A stretch of DNA of 64,000 nucleotides from JAJDTT01 sp022827025. Its GTDB lineage: Bacteria; Acidobacteriota; UBA6911; RPQK01; JAJDTT01. The stretch lies in assembly GCA_965203535.1 (NCBI GenBank), contig OZ241897.1, positions 1,860,001-1,924,000 of the forward strand. The letters run 5' to 3'. Below are positions 25,122 to 34,208 of the stretch, piece after piece; the first letter of the stretch is position 1; each line of letters starts with the position of its first letter. The position numbers and the translations under genes were made by a program. The notes under the pieces are model-generated. The model ran no database searches and was not told the DNA's origin. It worked only from the letters and a program-made list of their open reading frames with translations.

Positions 25122-26147
25122 ATGAAGATCGCCATTCTGCACGGCCCCCGGGATCTCCGGATCGAAGACCACGAGCTCGACCCGTCGAATCTGGCACCGG
25201 ACCAGGTCTGGGTCCGGACCATCGTGACCGGGTTCAAGATCGGGACCGACCGCGGCAATTACGAAGGGGCCGAGGACGTGCCCGGAGCCCCGGTCTATCC
25301 TCGCTGGGTCGGAGACAGCAACCTGGGCGAGGTCCGGGGCGTCGGCTCCAACGTCACCGGATTTCAGGTGGGAGACCGGGTGCTGTCCCAGATGCACCAT
25401 CAGTCGGAATACATCTGCACTCCGGCCGAGGGCTTCCTGGTCAAGGTCCCCGACGGAGTTCACCCGGAGGACGCCGTTTTTGGAAATCTTTACTCCCTGA
25501 GCGCCCATTGCTATCACAAGGCGCTCTTGCGGCCCGGCGAAACCGTGGCCGTGGTCGGGCTGGGGACGCTGGGCCTGGGCGCCGTCGCCATCGGACCCCT
25601 TTACGGGGCACGCACTGCCGCCATCGGCAACAGCGACCTGCGCCTGGAAATGGCCGATCGCATGGGGGCCCACGGCCTTTTCAGCAGCGACGACCCGGAC
25701 CTGGCCGCGAAGCTGGACGAGTTCAGCGACGGCCGCGGCATCGACCTGGTCATCCTGACGGCGAACCCGTGGCCCGCCTACCGGACCGCCGTGGAGATCG
25801 TCCGGCCCGGTGGCCGCGTCGGCATCGTCAGCCTGTTGGGCCGCGGAGAAGAAGGCCTGGAGTTCAACCCCCTCTCCATGCAGCTCTTCTACATCAAGGG
25901 AATCTCACTCATCGCCATCTGCGGCGAGGATCCCAATCTCTTTCCCGGAGCCGGCGGCGACGTCCAGCAGACACGGCACCGGGCCCACCTCTTCACGCTG
26001 ATGGCCGACGGGTTGCTGGAACCCAAACGCCTCGTGACCCACCGGCTCCACTACACTCGGATGGTGGAGGCCTACGAGATGGCCTACCATCGGGACAAGA
26101 CCATGATGAACGTGGTGTTCGACTGGCGGGACGCCCATGCCGGATAG
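25122..26147 (+). CDS. MDR-superfamily dehydrogenase/reductase without catalytic-zinc cysteine
   Basis: 341 aa from ATG 25122 (MKIAILHGPRDLRIEDHEL), with AGGAG ~10 bases upstream; the GTG at 25098 is an alternative. The GroES-like N-domain has GEVRGVGSNVTGFQVGDRV. The nucleotide-binding domain starts VVGLGTLGLGAVAIG. The usual zinc ligand Cys in the first loop is replaced (TGFKIGTDRGNY) and the four-cysteine structural lobe is missing, so a zinc-independent, quinone-reductase-like mechanism is more likely than alcohol dehydrogenation. The stop codon lies inside a repeat block beginning at 26145. Confidence 0.8.
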   Translation: MKIAILHGPRDLRIEDHELDPSNLAPDQVWVRTIVTGFKIGTDRGNYEGAEDVPGAPVYPRWVGDSNLGEVRGVGSNVTGFQVGDRVLSQMHHQSEYICTPAEGFLVKVPDGVHPEDAVFGNLYSLSAHCYHKALLRPGETVAVVGLGTLGLGAVAIGPLYGARTAAIGNSDLRLEMADRMGAHGLFSSDDPDLAAKLDEFSDGRGIDLVILTANPWPAYRTAVEIVRPGGRVGIVSLLGRGEEGLEFNPLSMQLFYIKGISLIAICGEDPNLFPGAGGDVQQTRHRAHLFTLMADGLLEPKRLVTHRLHYTRMVEAYEMAYHRDKTMMNVVFDWRDAHAG

Positions 26148-26445
26148 GAGCTTCCCCACCGGCCCCGGTCCGGCGAAATCCTGCGAGAAAAGGAGTGGGG
26201 GTTTTCCTACCCCCACTCCCACAGGGGGACTGGAAAGTCCCCCCTCCTATTCGCCCAACTCCGGCCCCACCGGAGCCCCAGCGAAAGCAACCGCGGCGAA
26301 GAGGGGGACAAGAATGTCCCCCCTCCGGGTGCCCCATGTTTTTCTCAGAAGCGGCGGTTTCCAACCGCCGGACTCCGGACGCGGCCTTCGGGAATGCGCG
26401 CACGGGGGAGCGGAGGAACGGGCGACTGGAAGACGCCACTCATTA
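26145..26445. repeat. Composite intergenic hairpin repeat block
   Basis: 26145-26351 is a near copy of 19263-19473. It contains GGGGGTTTTCCTACCCCC, GGGGGACTGGAAAGTCCCCC, a CTCCGGCCCCACCGGAG hairpin and GGGGGACAAGAATGTCCCCC. GGCGGTTTCCAACCGCC (26353-26369) follows. The block starts exactly at the stop codon of the MDR gene and fills most of the gap to the SDR gene at 26507. Nothing gene-like was found in 26446-26506. Confidence 0.85.
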
Positions 26446-26506
26446 TGAATGACTCGACCGAAGGCACCGCTGCACGCAATCTGCAATTGCCAACGAAATA
26501 TGAATC

Positions 26507-27289
26507 ATGAGCGTATTTGACCGGTTTCGACTGACGGGAAAAAGGATGTTCATCACCGGCGGCAGCCGTGGGCTGGGGCGGGAGATGGCGCTGGCTATCG
26601 CGGAAGCGGGCGCCGACGTGATTCTGGTGGGACGCGATGCCGCGTCACTGGAGCAGACGGCGGGAGATCTGAGGGACTTGGGTCGGGAGGCTTTCCCCAT
26701 CCAAGCCGATGTCGGCGACATGGAAGATTGCGAAAGGGCCTGCGAGCAAGCTCTCCGGGATCATGGCCCCATCGACATTCTGATCAACAACGTGGGAGGC
26801 CGCCGCGAGAACATCCCCACCACGGAGATGACCCTGGAACAGTGGCGGCGGCTCACGGACCTGAATCTGACCAGCACCTTTCTCTGCACCAGGATCATCG
26901 GCGGAGCCATGGTGAGTCGGGGCAAGGGGGGGCGCATCATCAACAACGCCTCCATCAACGGACTGATCGTGGCCCGGGACATCGGAGGCCGGCACTACGA
27001 AACCTCCAAGGCGGCCGTGATCCATTTCACTCGCGCCGTGGCTGCCGACTGGGCGCCGCACGGCATTACCGCCAACGCCATCTGTCCCGGCGGGTTCATG
27101 ACCGAGCCCAACATCCGCTGGTCCAAGGAACACCCCCAGGTGATCAAGACCTTTATCGCCCACATTCCCATGGGCGGCTTCGGGCAGCCCGAGGACCTGG
27201 GGCCGCTGGCGGTCTACCTGGCCAGCGATGCCTCCCGCTACGTGACCGGCGCCAGCATCGTCATCGATGGTGGCTACACCCTCTGGTAG
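26507..27289 (+). CDS. Short-chain dehydrogenase/reductase (gluconate 5-dehydrogenase-like)
   Basis: 260 aa. The NAD(P) loop is TGGSRGLGREM (~residues 17-27), followed by NNVGG, a catalytic-serine region NNASINGL and HYETSKAAV as Tyr/Lys. ANAICPGGFMTEPN and the end VTGASIVIDGGYTLW match the 2-deoxygluconate-3-/gluconate-5-dehydrogenase branch. No clear Shine-Dalgarno is visible before ATG 26507. It precedes the ceramidase-like gene by 58 bp. A role in sugar-acid catabolism is likely from family, unproven here. Confidence 0.85.
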   Translation: MSVFDRFRLTGKRMFITGGSRGLGREMALAIAEAGADVILVGRDAASLEQTAGDLRDLGREAFPIQADVGDMEDCERACEQALRDHGPIDILINNVGGRRENIPTTEMTLEQWRRLTDLNLTSTFLCTRIIGGAMVSRGKGGRIINNASINGLIVARDIGGRHYETSKAAVIHFTRAVAADWAPHGITANAICPGGFMTEPNIRWSKEHPQVIKTFIAHIPMGGFGQPEDLGPLAVYLASDASRYVTGASIVIDGGYTLW

Positions 27290-27347
27290 GAGCCGCTGCT
27301 CCCGCCACGCCGGTCGCTTTTCCGTTTCGCGGCGGAGAGATTCGGCT

Positions 27348-28856
27348 ATGAGACGAACGAAGAGAATTGGCACGAACCGGCGTCACTTCATGCTGGGGCT
27401 GGGCGCCTCCCTGCTGCCCTTCCCGCGGCTTGCATGGGGGAAACCGAAGGCCGATCAGGTGCTCGTCGGTCGTGGGGAGCTGGAGGTCTCCGCGCTCCGC
27501 TTCGATTGCACCCCGCCCACAGGCGTCCCGTCTCCGACCCTGGGCGTCAATCCGGTGGTCCGGAAGATCGAGGGTCCCATGGAGACCCGTCTCCTGGCCC
27601 TGCGGCAGGGGGACCTGACCCTCGGCTGGGTCAACAGCGACTACAACATCTGGTCCGAGGGACGGCGCTACCTGGCCCGGGGACTGGGCATTCCCCATGA
27701 GCAGACCATCACCTCCGTGACCCACAACCACTCCGTCGTCACCCTGGGCGGCCTGAGAAGCAATGCCCGAGGGTTCGGGAAACGGTTCTTCAGAAACCTC
27801 CGCGAGGCGGCCCGTTCCCTGGAGGCCGGTTTCGAGCCGGCCAGGCTCTCCTGGGGAACCGCGGAGGAGTCCTCCATCACCTACAACCGAAAGGGAGTCC
27901 GGCCCGACGGTTCCACCTACTTCATGCGAGAGGAGGACCGGGTTCTGCTGGGCGACTTCGAGGGCGCCAACGATCCCCTGGTTTCGCTGCTTCGCATCGA
28001 TCGGCCCGACGGGTCGCCTCTGGCCCTCATGGGACATTTCACCGGCCACCCGGTGGCCTCATACCACCTGGAGGAACCGGTGATCAATCCCGACTTCTCG
28101 GGCTGGGCCATCCTGGAACTGCTGGAATCGTTTCACCCCCAACGTCCGGTGGGGTTCTTCCTCCAGGGCTGCGCCGGGGACATCAACGTCAAGGGCATGT
28201 TCGACGGCGCCGAAAGGGCCCGGGCCGCCGGACGGCGCCTGGGAGACGCCTTCATCCGGGCCGCCTCCGGAACCCGGCCCAATTCCAGCTCCGCCCTGGC
28301 CCTGGCCTGGGGTACGGCCCAGGTTCCCTATGGTCCCCTGCCCCCGCCTGAGGAGCTCCGGCGGCAGCGGCAGGAACTGATGGATTTTCAGCGGAGAACC
28401 GAGGCCGGCGACCCCGATACGCTCCGGGTCCTGGGCTACAACTTTTCCGCGACCATGCAGATGAAGTACCGGCGGAACCTGGCCCGGCCTCTACTGAGAT
28501 GGACCGATTGGGCGTTGAAGGTTCAGAAAGAGGGCACGGCGCTGCCCGGGTCCCTGCCCGTGCCGGTGCAGGCCATCGCTCTGGGAGACGTGGCCTTCGT
28601 GACCATCCCCGGTGAAGCCTTTTCCGGTATCGGGCGGCAGATCCGCCGGGGAAGCCCCTTCCCCATGACGATTCCCGCGGCCTACAGCAACGGGTACCTG
28701 GGCTACATCGGAACCAGCCGGGACGTGGGGGACGGAGAATACATGTCGGCCGCCTACCGCTACTACCTGCGGCCTCCGTTCGCCCGTCCGGCGGGAAATG
28801 CCATCGCGGCGAAAGGGCTGGAGCTGTTGCGGATGGCCAAGAACGCCATGGGCTGA
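27348..28856 (+). CDS. Neutral/alkaline ceramidase N-terminal-domain-like hydrolase, Tat-exported
   Basis: 502 aa from ATG 27348. It starts with a twin-arginine-like signal (TNRRHFMLGLGASLLPF). The neutral/alkaline non-lysosomal ceramidase catalytic domain is suggested by VTHNHS and GHFTGHP, which could supply zinc histidines, and by QGCAGDINVKG in the position of the family's GD motif. The C-terminal immunoglobulin-like domain of full ceramidases is absent (usual length ~650-700 aa). Acidobacteriota and planctomycetes carry many such shortened homologues whose substrate is unknown, so ceramide hydrolysis should not be assumed. Confidence 0.75.
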   Translation: MRRTKRIGTNRRHFMLGLGASLLPFPRLAWGKPKADQVLVGRGELEVSALRFDCTPPTGVPSPTLGVNPVVRKIEGPMETRLLALRQGDLTLGWVNSDYNIWSEGRRYLARGLGIPHEQTITSVTHNHSVVTLGGLRSNARGFGKRFFRNLREAARSLEAGFEPARLSWGTAEESSITYNRKGVRPDGSTYFMREEDRVLLGDFEGANDPLVSLLRIDRPDGSPLALMGHFTGHPVASYHLEEPVINPDFSGWAILELLESFHPQRPVGFFLQGCAGDINVKGMFDGAERARAAGRRLGDAFIRAASGTRPNSSSALALAWGTAQVPYGPLPPPEELRRQRQELMDFQRRTEAGDPDTLRVLGYNFSATMQMKYRRNLARPLLRWTDWALKVQKEGTALPGSLPVPVQAIALGDVAFVTIPGEAFSGIGRQIRRGSPFPMTIPAAYSNGYLGYIGTSRDVGDGEYMSAAYRYYLRPPFARPAGNAIAAKGLELLRMAKNAMG

Positions 28857-28896
28857 TTCACGGCCCGGAACGCACGGGGCTCAGGGACCGGGAACC

Positions 28897-29877
28897 CTAT
28901 TCCTCATACGGAAGGTAGTAGCCGGAGCCGATCAGGATCGGCAGGCCGTAAGTGACGACCCGCTTGACGAAGACCACCTTCCGCTGCTCCATCCCGGTGG
29001 CCGGGTTCCGCGCCATGTAGTAGAGGAAGGTTTCACCGAAGGCGTCGGCCACGCTGAGGTCGTCCCGGTCCTCGAGCGAGGTCAGCTCGGAATCGGTTCC
29101 GCCCAGGGTCCAGCCGCCCCGGCGGTAGGGGTCTCCGCTGAACAGCGTGTTGCCGTTCCCGTCCACGCCGAAGACGTAGATGGAGTCCCGTCGCCAACGG
29201 GGGTCCGACGACAGCCCGATCGAGGCGAAATAGCCCATCGTCTCCACCTCCATGGCCGCGCAACGGACGAATTCCTGTAGCCGCCGATCGGATGGATGGT
29301 CGGCCAACCCCATGGCGTTCACCTCCTCGCTCTCGCAGGAGCCCGGAAGGTCGCGAAGGTAGATCCCGGCCCCGATGGCCGCCGGCGTCCCGTCCCAATC
29401 GATGGCTTTGATGTAGGAGACCTTCGGACTGTCGTCGCCGGTCGCCGGATTGGTGAAGGTATAGTAGATCCACCCCTCGTCGACGATGCCCATGATCCGA
29501 TGGACCTCCTCGAAGTAGTCGTTGCCATAGGCGTCGATGAAACGGCCCCACGGCACCCCTTCCCGGGAAGGGTCGGGCGGAAAGACCAGCGACTCAGCGG
29601 CCTCCCGCATCGGGGTCACTTCGTCGACGAAGACGTAATATGCATCACTTTTCCACCGCCCCTCCTCGTGGAAGGCCTCCCTGGCCGCGGCAGTGCCCAT
29701 TTCCTGGACCAACTCGTAGGCGCACTGAACGAAGGCCTGAACGTCCGCACGGGTGCGTATGGCGCTGGCCACGACGGAGTTCTCGTCGCAGGTCCGAGTT
29801 TGAGCGATTCCAAATTCCTGCGTGCCCGTTATCAAGGCGCAGAGAATCAGTAGAAGACGCAATTGCGGCGCTTTCAT
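28897..29877 (-). CDS. Secreted tandem Cache-like sensory-domain protein, copy 1
   Basis: 326 aa from ATG 29877; upstream in-frame codons lack a signal. The signal peptide (LRLLLILCALITGTQEFGIAQT) is followed by two Cache-type modules, residues ~25-195 and ~196-326. Each begins with a conserved cysteine pair (TCDENSVVASAIRTRADVQAFVQCA and SCESEEVNA...FVRCAAMEV) and has the FGxxGxG/YYxxxNPATG pattern of small-molecule-binding Cache folds. There is no transmembrane or output domain, so it is a free periplasmic binding protein. It is the most downstream of four tandem paralogues. The C-terminal half is almost identical to copy 3. Confidence 0.75.
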   Translation of the reverse strand: MKAPQLRLLLILCALITGTQEFGIAQTRTCDENSVVASAIRTRADVQAFVQCAYELVQEMGTAAAREAFHEEGRWKSDAYYVFVDEVTPMREAAESLVFPPDPSREGVPWGRFIDAYGNDYFEEVHRIMGIVDEGWIYYTFTNPATGDDSPKVSYIKAIDWDGTPAAIGAGIYLRDLPGSCESEEVNAMGLADHPSDRRLQEFVRCAAMEVETMGYFASIGLSSDPRWRRDSIYVFGVDGNGNTLFSGDPYRRGGWTLGGTDSELTSLEDRDDLSVADAFGETFLYYMARNPATGMEQRKVVFVKRVVTYGLPILIGSGYYLPYEE

Positions 29878-29983
29878 TGCGATACTCCCAAAGTTCACGT
29901 GACAGGGGCGACGAATTCCCGGCGCGAAAGTCGGCCCAGTCTCATTGATGGTCCAAAACACGAAACCGGTTACGACGCGATCC

Positions 29984-30964
29984 TTATTCATCGTCCTCCA
30001 GGTAGTAGCCGGAGCCGATCAGGATCGGCAGGCCGTAAGTGACGACCCGCTTGACGAAGACCACCTTCCGCTGCTCCATCCCGGTGGAGGGGTTACGAGT
30101 CTTGTAGTAGAGGAAGGTTTCACCATATGCGTTGGCCACGCTCAAGTCGTCCCGGCCGCTCAGCGACGTCAACTCGGAATCGGCGCCCCCCAACGTCCAG
30201 CCGCCCCAGCGGTACGGGTCCCCGCTAAAGAGAGTATTGCCGTTTCCGTCCACGCCGAAGACATAGATGGAGTCCCTGCGCCAACGGGGGTCCGATGACA
30301 GGCTGACCGAAGCGAAGTACCCCATCGACTCCAGTTCCATGGCGGCGCAACGGACAAATTCCGTCAACCTCTGGATGGACGGGTCGGAGGCCAACCCCAT
30401 GGCGTTGACCTCTTCTCTGTGGCAGGTTCCGGGAACGTCCCGGCGGTAGATCCCGGCGCCGATCGCTGCGGGAATCCCGTCCCAGTCGATGCTCTTGAAA
30501 AAGGAGGCCTTGGGCTCTTCGTATCCCGTCGCCGGGTTTCTGAAGGAATAGTAGGTCCAGCCGCCGCCGAAGGTGGTCGCAAGGCGATAGAACTCCGCAA
30601 TGAGGTCGTTGCCGAACGAGTCGATCAGCAGGCCCCATGGCTGCCCCTCCAACGAAGGGTTGGGAGGAAATACGATCGCTCGACTCTCCTCGGAGATCGG
30701 CGTCATTTCGTCGACGAAAATATAGTAGGGGCCGCTCTGCCAACGCTCCTCTTCGTGGAAAGCCCGGTGGGCCGCCTCGAAGCCCACTTCCTGGACCAAC
30801 TCGTAGGCGCACTGAACGAAAGCCTGAACGTCTTCCGGCGTGCGGACGGCGCTGGCGACGACCGAGTTCTCGGCGCAGGTTCGGACATCACCGGCAGCGA
30901 GTGCGTGGGTGAAGAGCAGTGGGGTCAACAGAACCAGGAGCGTGATGAGTCGAAGGTTTTTCAT
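29984..30964 (-). CDS. Secreted tandem Cache-like sensory-domain protein, copy 2
   Basis: 326 aa from ATG 30964 with GGAGGA 8 bases upstream. The signal peptide is MKNLRLITLLVLLTPLLFTHALAAG-like. The two-module layout is the same as copy 1, with cysteine pairs TCAENSVVAS...FVQCA and TCHREEVNA...FVRCA. The C-terminus ends KRVVTYGLPILIGSGYYL. It differs from copies 1 and 3 at SGRDDLSVANAYGETFLYYKTRNPSTG, so it is not part of the most homogenised pair. It lies 106 bp upstream of copy 1 on the same strand. Confidence 0.75.
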   Translation of the reverse strand: MKNLRLITLLVLLTPLLFTHALAAGDVRTCAENSVVASAVRTPEDVQAFVQCAYELVQEVGFEAAHRAFHEEERWQSGPYYIFVDEMTPISEESRAIVFPPNPSLEGQPWGLLIDSFGNDLIAEFYRLATTFGGGWTYYSFRNPATGYEEPKASFFKSIDWDGIPAAIGAGIYRRDVPGTCHREEVNAMGLASDPSIQRLTEFVRCAAMELESMGYFASVSLSSDPRWRRDSIYVFGVDGNGNTLFSGDPYRWGGWTLGGADSELTSLSGRDDLSVANAYGETFLYYKTRNPSTGMEQRKVVFVKRVVTYGLPILIGSGYYLEDDE

Positions 30965-31045
30965 CAGGGTATCCTCCATTTTCGCGGTCGTGTCCAATCG
31001 TCCGGAAACGGTTGGAGCAAGTTCTTGATCGGAGGACGATGAACC

Positions 31046-32026
31046 CTATTCCTCGTCCTCCAGGTAGTAGCCGGAACCGATCAGGATCGGCAGTCCATAG
31101 GTGACGACTCTCTTGACGAAGACCACCTTCCGTTGTTGCATGCCGGTGGCCGGGTTCCGCGCCATGTAGTAGAGGAAGGTTTCACCGAAGGCGTCGGCCA
31201 CGCTGAGATCGTCCCGGTCCTCGAGCGAGGTCAGCTCGGAGTCGGTTCCGCCCAGGGTCCAGCCGCCCCGGCGATAGGGGTCGCCGCTGAACAGCGTGTT
31301 GCCGTTCCCGTCCACGCCGAACACATAGACCGAGTCCTGCCTCCAGCGCGGGTCCGCCGACAAGCTGATGGAGGCGAAATACCCCATGGAGTCCAGCTCC
31401 ATGGCCGCGCACCGGACGAATTCCTGCAAGCTCCGATGGGAGGGAGCGGCAAGGAGTCCCGCGGCGTTGACCTCCTCCCGATTGCAGGAGCCCGGGATGT
31501 CCCGCTGGTAGATCCCCGCGCCGATGCCGGCCGGGGTCCCGTTCCAGTCGATGCTCTTGACATAGGTCGCCTTCGGCTCGTCCCTGCCGGTCGCCGGATT
31601 GGTGAACGAATAGTGGAGCCAGCCTTCCCCGAAGCCGCTCGTGATGCGGTGCTGTTCCTTGTAGTAGTCGTTGCCGAAGACGTCGATCAGGAGTCCGCGC
31701 GACGTTCCCTCCCGCTCGGGTTCGGGCGGGAAAACGAAGTGATGGGCCTGATCGCTCTCCGGCGTCGATTCGGAAATGAAGACGTAGATGGAACCGCTCT
31801 TCCAACGCTCGTCCTCGTTGAACGCCCTGCGAGCTTCCTCCGGCCCCATCTCAATGGCGTATTCGTAGGCGCACTGAACGAAAGCGCGAATGTCGTCGCG
31901 CGTCTGCACGGCGCTGGCGACGACGGATTTCTCCGCACACGACGGGCCGTCATCGCTGCCGAATGCCTGGGGCGGCGCCCCCAGCAGGGATACGAGAAAA
32001 AGGCAGCCGGACAGTCTGCGATTCAT
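31046..32026 (-). CDS. Secreted tandem Cache-like sensory-domain protein, copy 3
   Basis: 326 aa from ATG 32026 with a GGAGGA site ~11 bases upstream. The signal peptide is MNRRLSGCLFLVSLLGAPPQAFG. The N-terminal module is the most divergent (FVQCAYEYAIEMGPEEARRAFNEDERW). The C-terminal ~95 residues match copy 1 almost exactly (DPYRRGGWTLGGTDSELTS through RNPATGM). Ligand unknown. It lies 81 bp upstream of copy 2. Confidence 0.75.
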   Translation of the reverse strand: MNRRLSGCLFLVSLLGAPPQAFGSDDGPSCAEKSVVASAVQTRDDIRAFVQCAYEYAIEMGPEEARRAFNEDERWKSGSIYVFISESTPESDQAHHFVFPPEPEREGTSRGLLIDVFGNDYYKEQHRITSGFGEGWLHYSFTNPATGRDEPKATYVKSIDWNGTPAGIGAGIYQRDIPGSCNREEVNAAGLLAAPSHRSLQEFVRCAAMELDSMGYFASISLSADPRWRQDSVYVFGVDGNGNTLFSGDPYRRGGWTLGGTDSELTSLEDRDDLSVADAFGETFLYYMARNPATGMQQRKVVFVKRVVTYGLPILIGSGYYLEDEE

Positions 32027-32078
32027 TGTCACGATGGTCCTCCGGATCCGCAACCGGGCTTGAGCCCGCAGTTTTCCT

Positions 32079-33056
32079 TCACTCATCCAGATAATAACCC
32101 GATCCGATGAGGATCGGCAGGCCGTAGGTGACCACCCGCTTGACGAAGACCACCTTCCGCTGCTCCATTCCGGTGGCGGGGTTCCGGCTCATGTAGTAAA
32201 GGAAGGTCTCACCGAAGGCCTGGGCCACGCTCAGGTCGTCCCGGTCGGTCAGGGAGGTCAACTCGGTATCCTGCCCGCCCAAGGTCCATCCGCCCCAGCG
32301 GTAGGGATCCCCGCTGAACAGGGTGTTGCCGTTTCCGTCCACGCCGAACACATAGATCGAGTCATGCCTCCAACGGGGATCCGCGGACAGGCTGATGGAG
32401 GCGAAGTACCCCATCGCCTCCATTTCCATGGCGGCGCAACGGACAAACTCCTGCAGCCTCTCGTTGGACGGATCCATGCCGAGCGCCGTGGCGTTGACCT
32501 CTTCCCGGCGGCAGGTCCCCGGGAGGTCACGGCGGTAGATGCCGGCGCCGATGGCGGCCGGGGTCCCGTCCCAGTCGATGCTCTTGACGTAGGAGGCCTT
32601 GGGCTCTTCCATGCCGGTCGCCGGGTTCGTGAACGCGTAATGGATCCAGCCCTCACCGACGAGGCTCAGGATACGATGCCGATCCCTGTAGTAGTTGTTG
32701 CCGAAGGCGTCGTCCAGCAGCCGCGTGATCGTCCGTCCTTCCCTGGACGGGTCGGGCGGAAACACGAGGCTCCGAGTCTCTTCACTCACCGGCGTATCCT
32801 CGGAGACGAAAATATAGTTGGCTCCTTTTTTCCACCGTTCGTCTTCGTGGAAGGCCCGGTGCGCCTCCTCGAATCCCACTTCCTGGACGAACTCGTAGGC
32901 GCACTTGACGAACGCCTCCACGTCCTCGTACGTCCGCACCGCCCCGGCGGAAATCGAATGATCGGCGCAAGCCGAGGTTTGCGCCGGAGCGAAACCCTGC
33001 CCGGCGACCGCCAGAATCGGAATGATCAACAGACAGGGCAATCGGTTTCTGGCCAT
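32079..33056 (-). CDS. Secreted tandem Cache-like sensory-domain protein, copy 4 (first in transcription order)
   Basis: 325 aa from ATG 33056, with GGAGGA ~8 bases upstream; the open frame runs ~108 codons further upstream without homology. The signal peptide is MARNRLPCLLIIPILAVAGQG. Cysteine pairs ACADHSISAGAVRTYEDVEAFVKCA and TCRREEVNATAL...FVRCA mark its two modules. It ends GSGYYLDE. As first gene of the four-paralogue run it is probably transcribed from the region 33057-33405. Confidence 0.75.
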   Translation of the reverse strand: MARNRLPCLLIIPILAVAGQGFAPAQTSACADHSISAGAVRTYEDVEAFVKCAYEFVQEVGFEEAHRAFHEDERWKKGANYIFVSEDTPVSEETRSLVFPPDPSREGRTITRLLDDAFGNNYYRDRHRILSLVGEGWIHYAFTNPATGMEEPKASYVKSIDWDGTPAAIGAGIYRRDLPGTCRREEVNATALGMDPSNERLQEFVRCAAMEMEAMGYFASISLSADPRWRHDSIYVFGVDGNGNTLFSGDPYRWGGWTLGGQDTELTSLTDRDDLSVAQAFGETFLYYMSRNPATGMEQRKVVFVKRVVTYGLPILIGSGYYLDE

Positions 33057-33405
33057 GGTGAACGTCCTCCGCAGCAGCCACGGCATCGATGAGCCGGGCG
33101 GCAGTGCATGGTTGCTTCGCGGTTTGAAAAATTTCGCTCGGGACAGGGTCTCGAACACTGCGCCATCTTCTCTGGGGGCATCCTCCGATTTGACAGCCCC
33201 AACCGGCGCTCGGAGATGAAAGTCCTGTTCGCGACTCAACTTTTTTCCAGAAATAGCACGAAAAATTGGACACGTCCAGAGAATCCAACCATGGGATCCG
33301 GCGGTTTCCGGCGGTTTGCTGAAACCGTCGCGAACCCGCGCCGGATCCGGCATCAGCCGGTTCGATGCTGTCGCACGCAACGAGCAATCCGAGTATTCTA
33401 CGCGG
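33057..33405. promoter_or_regulatory. Divergent intergenic region between the Cache cluster and the DUF2848 gene
   Basis: It holds no gene. A locally AT-rich patch (33237-33275, CAACTTTTTTCCAGAAATAG followed by CACGAAAAATTGG) is the most likely promoter zone for one or both directions. 33303-33337 contains GGCGGTTTCC/GGCGGTTTGCTGAAACCG short repeats able to form a weak hairpin. No operator was identified. Confidence 0.35.
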
Positions 33406-34188
33406 ATGCAGATTACCTATGTCGAGATGACGGTCCACGGGCGGTCCGGCACGGAGCAGCGGTCTCTCCCGGTGGGGTCCGTTTCCGGAGCCCGTTTCTG
33501 CTCCCGGGACGTGGACGGAATGCGGAAGGAGATGGATGAACAGCTTGAGCGCGACGGCCGCTTCACCATGGCGACGCTCACGAATCCGTCCATCTTCCAC
33601 CTCGGCCGCTATCTGCTCACCCAGAGTCCCGATTTCGAGGTCCAGGGTTCGATGACGGGTGGGGAGGCCGAGGTCGTCGCCATCCGCGACGGGCAGGAGA
33701 TCCTCATTTCCGTGGGCAGCGACCAGTGCGACCGGGAACTCGATCCCCTCTTTCCCGACAAACCCAAACAGATGTGTCCCCACCCCTTGGCGCGGACGGC
33801 CTGGCCATACGAGGAGGTTCGTCCCCACTGGGATGAGTTGCGCATCTTCAGCCACGTGGTGGTAGGAGAGCATACGGTCCCGTTGCAGGACAGCAAGATC
33901 TCGGAGCTGGTGGACCTGGAGTACCTGCTGAACATGAAGGAGGTGAGATCGCTGGCCGATCCCATGGTCCTTTATTGCGGTTGCGGTTCCTTCCTGGATT
34001 CGGTGGATGAGACCGTCCAGCGGCTGGACCTTCCCCCGGAAACGGCGCTGGGCGTTGGCGACGGCTTCCTGGTGGGCCTCAGCGACCCGGTGTTGGACCG
34101 CACCATCCGACACGAGTTCCGGGCGGTTCCGCTGGGGGACGACCTGCAATACCGGCAAGACTTCGATCGGCGGTCCCAAGAGGCGTAA
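33406..34188 (+). CDS. DUF2848 family protein
   Basis: 260 aa from ATG 33406 (MQITYVEMTVHGRSG). Family features are ILISVGSDQCDRELDPLFPDKPKQMCPHPLARTAW split by short loops, VRPHWDELRIFSHV and a C-terminal VGVGDGFLVGLSDPVLDRTI-like region resembling fumarylacetoacetate-hydrolase-fold proteins. DUF2848 members occur in catabolic clusters, and their reaction is not known to me. The following ferredoxin gene starts 20 bp downstream. A CGC motif (YCGCGSFLD) is present but not an obvious metal site. Confidence 0.7.
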   Translation: MQITYVEMTVHGRSGTEQRSLPVGSVSGARFCSRDVDGMRKEMDEQLERDGRFTMATLTNPSIFHLGRYLLTQSPDFEVQGSMTGGEAEVVAIRDGQEILISVGSDQCDRELDPLFPDKPKQMCPHPLARTAWPYEEVRPHWDELRIFSHVVVGEHTVPLQDSKISELVDLEYLLNMKEVRSLADPMVLYCGCGSFLDSVDETVQRLDLPPETALGVGDGFLVGLSDPVLDRTIRHEFRAVPLGDDLQYRQDFDRRSQEA

Positions 34189-34208
34189 ACCAGAAAAGAG
34201 GAGTAGGC

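Noticed and set aside
32782..34179. 465-residue minus-strand ORF opposite the DUF2848 gene
   Set aside because: Overlaps two better supported genes and the divergent promoter region; no domain pattern.
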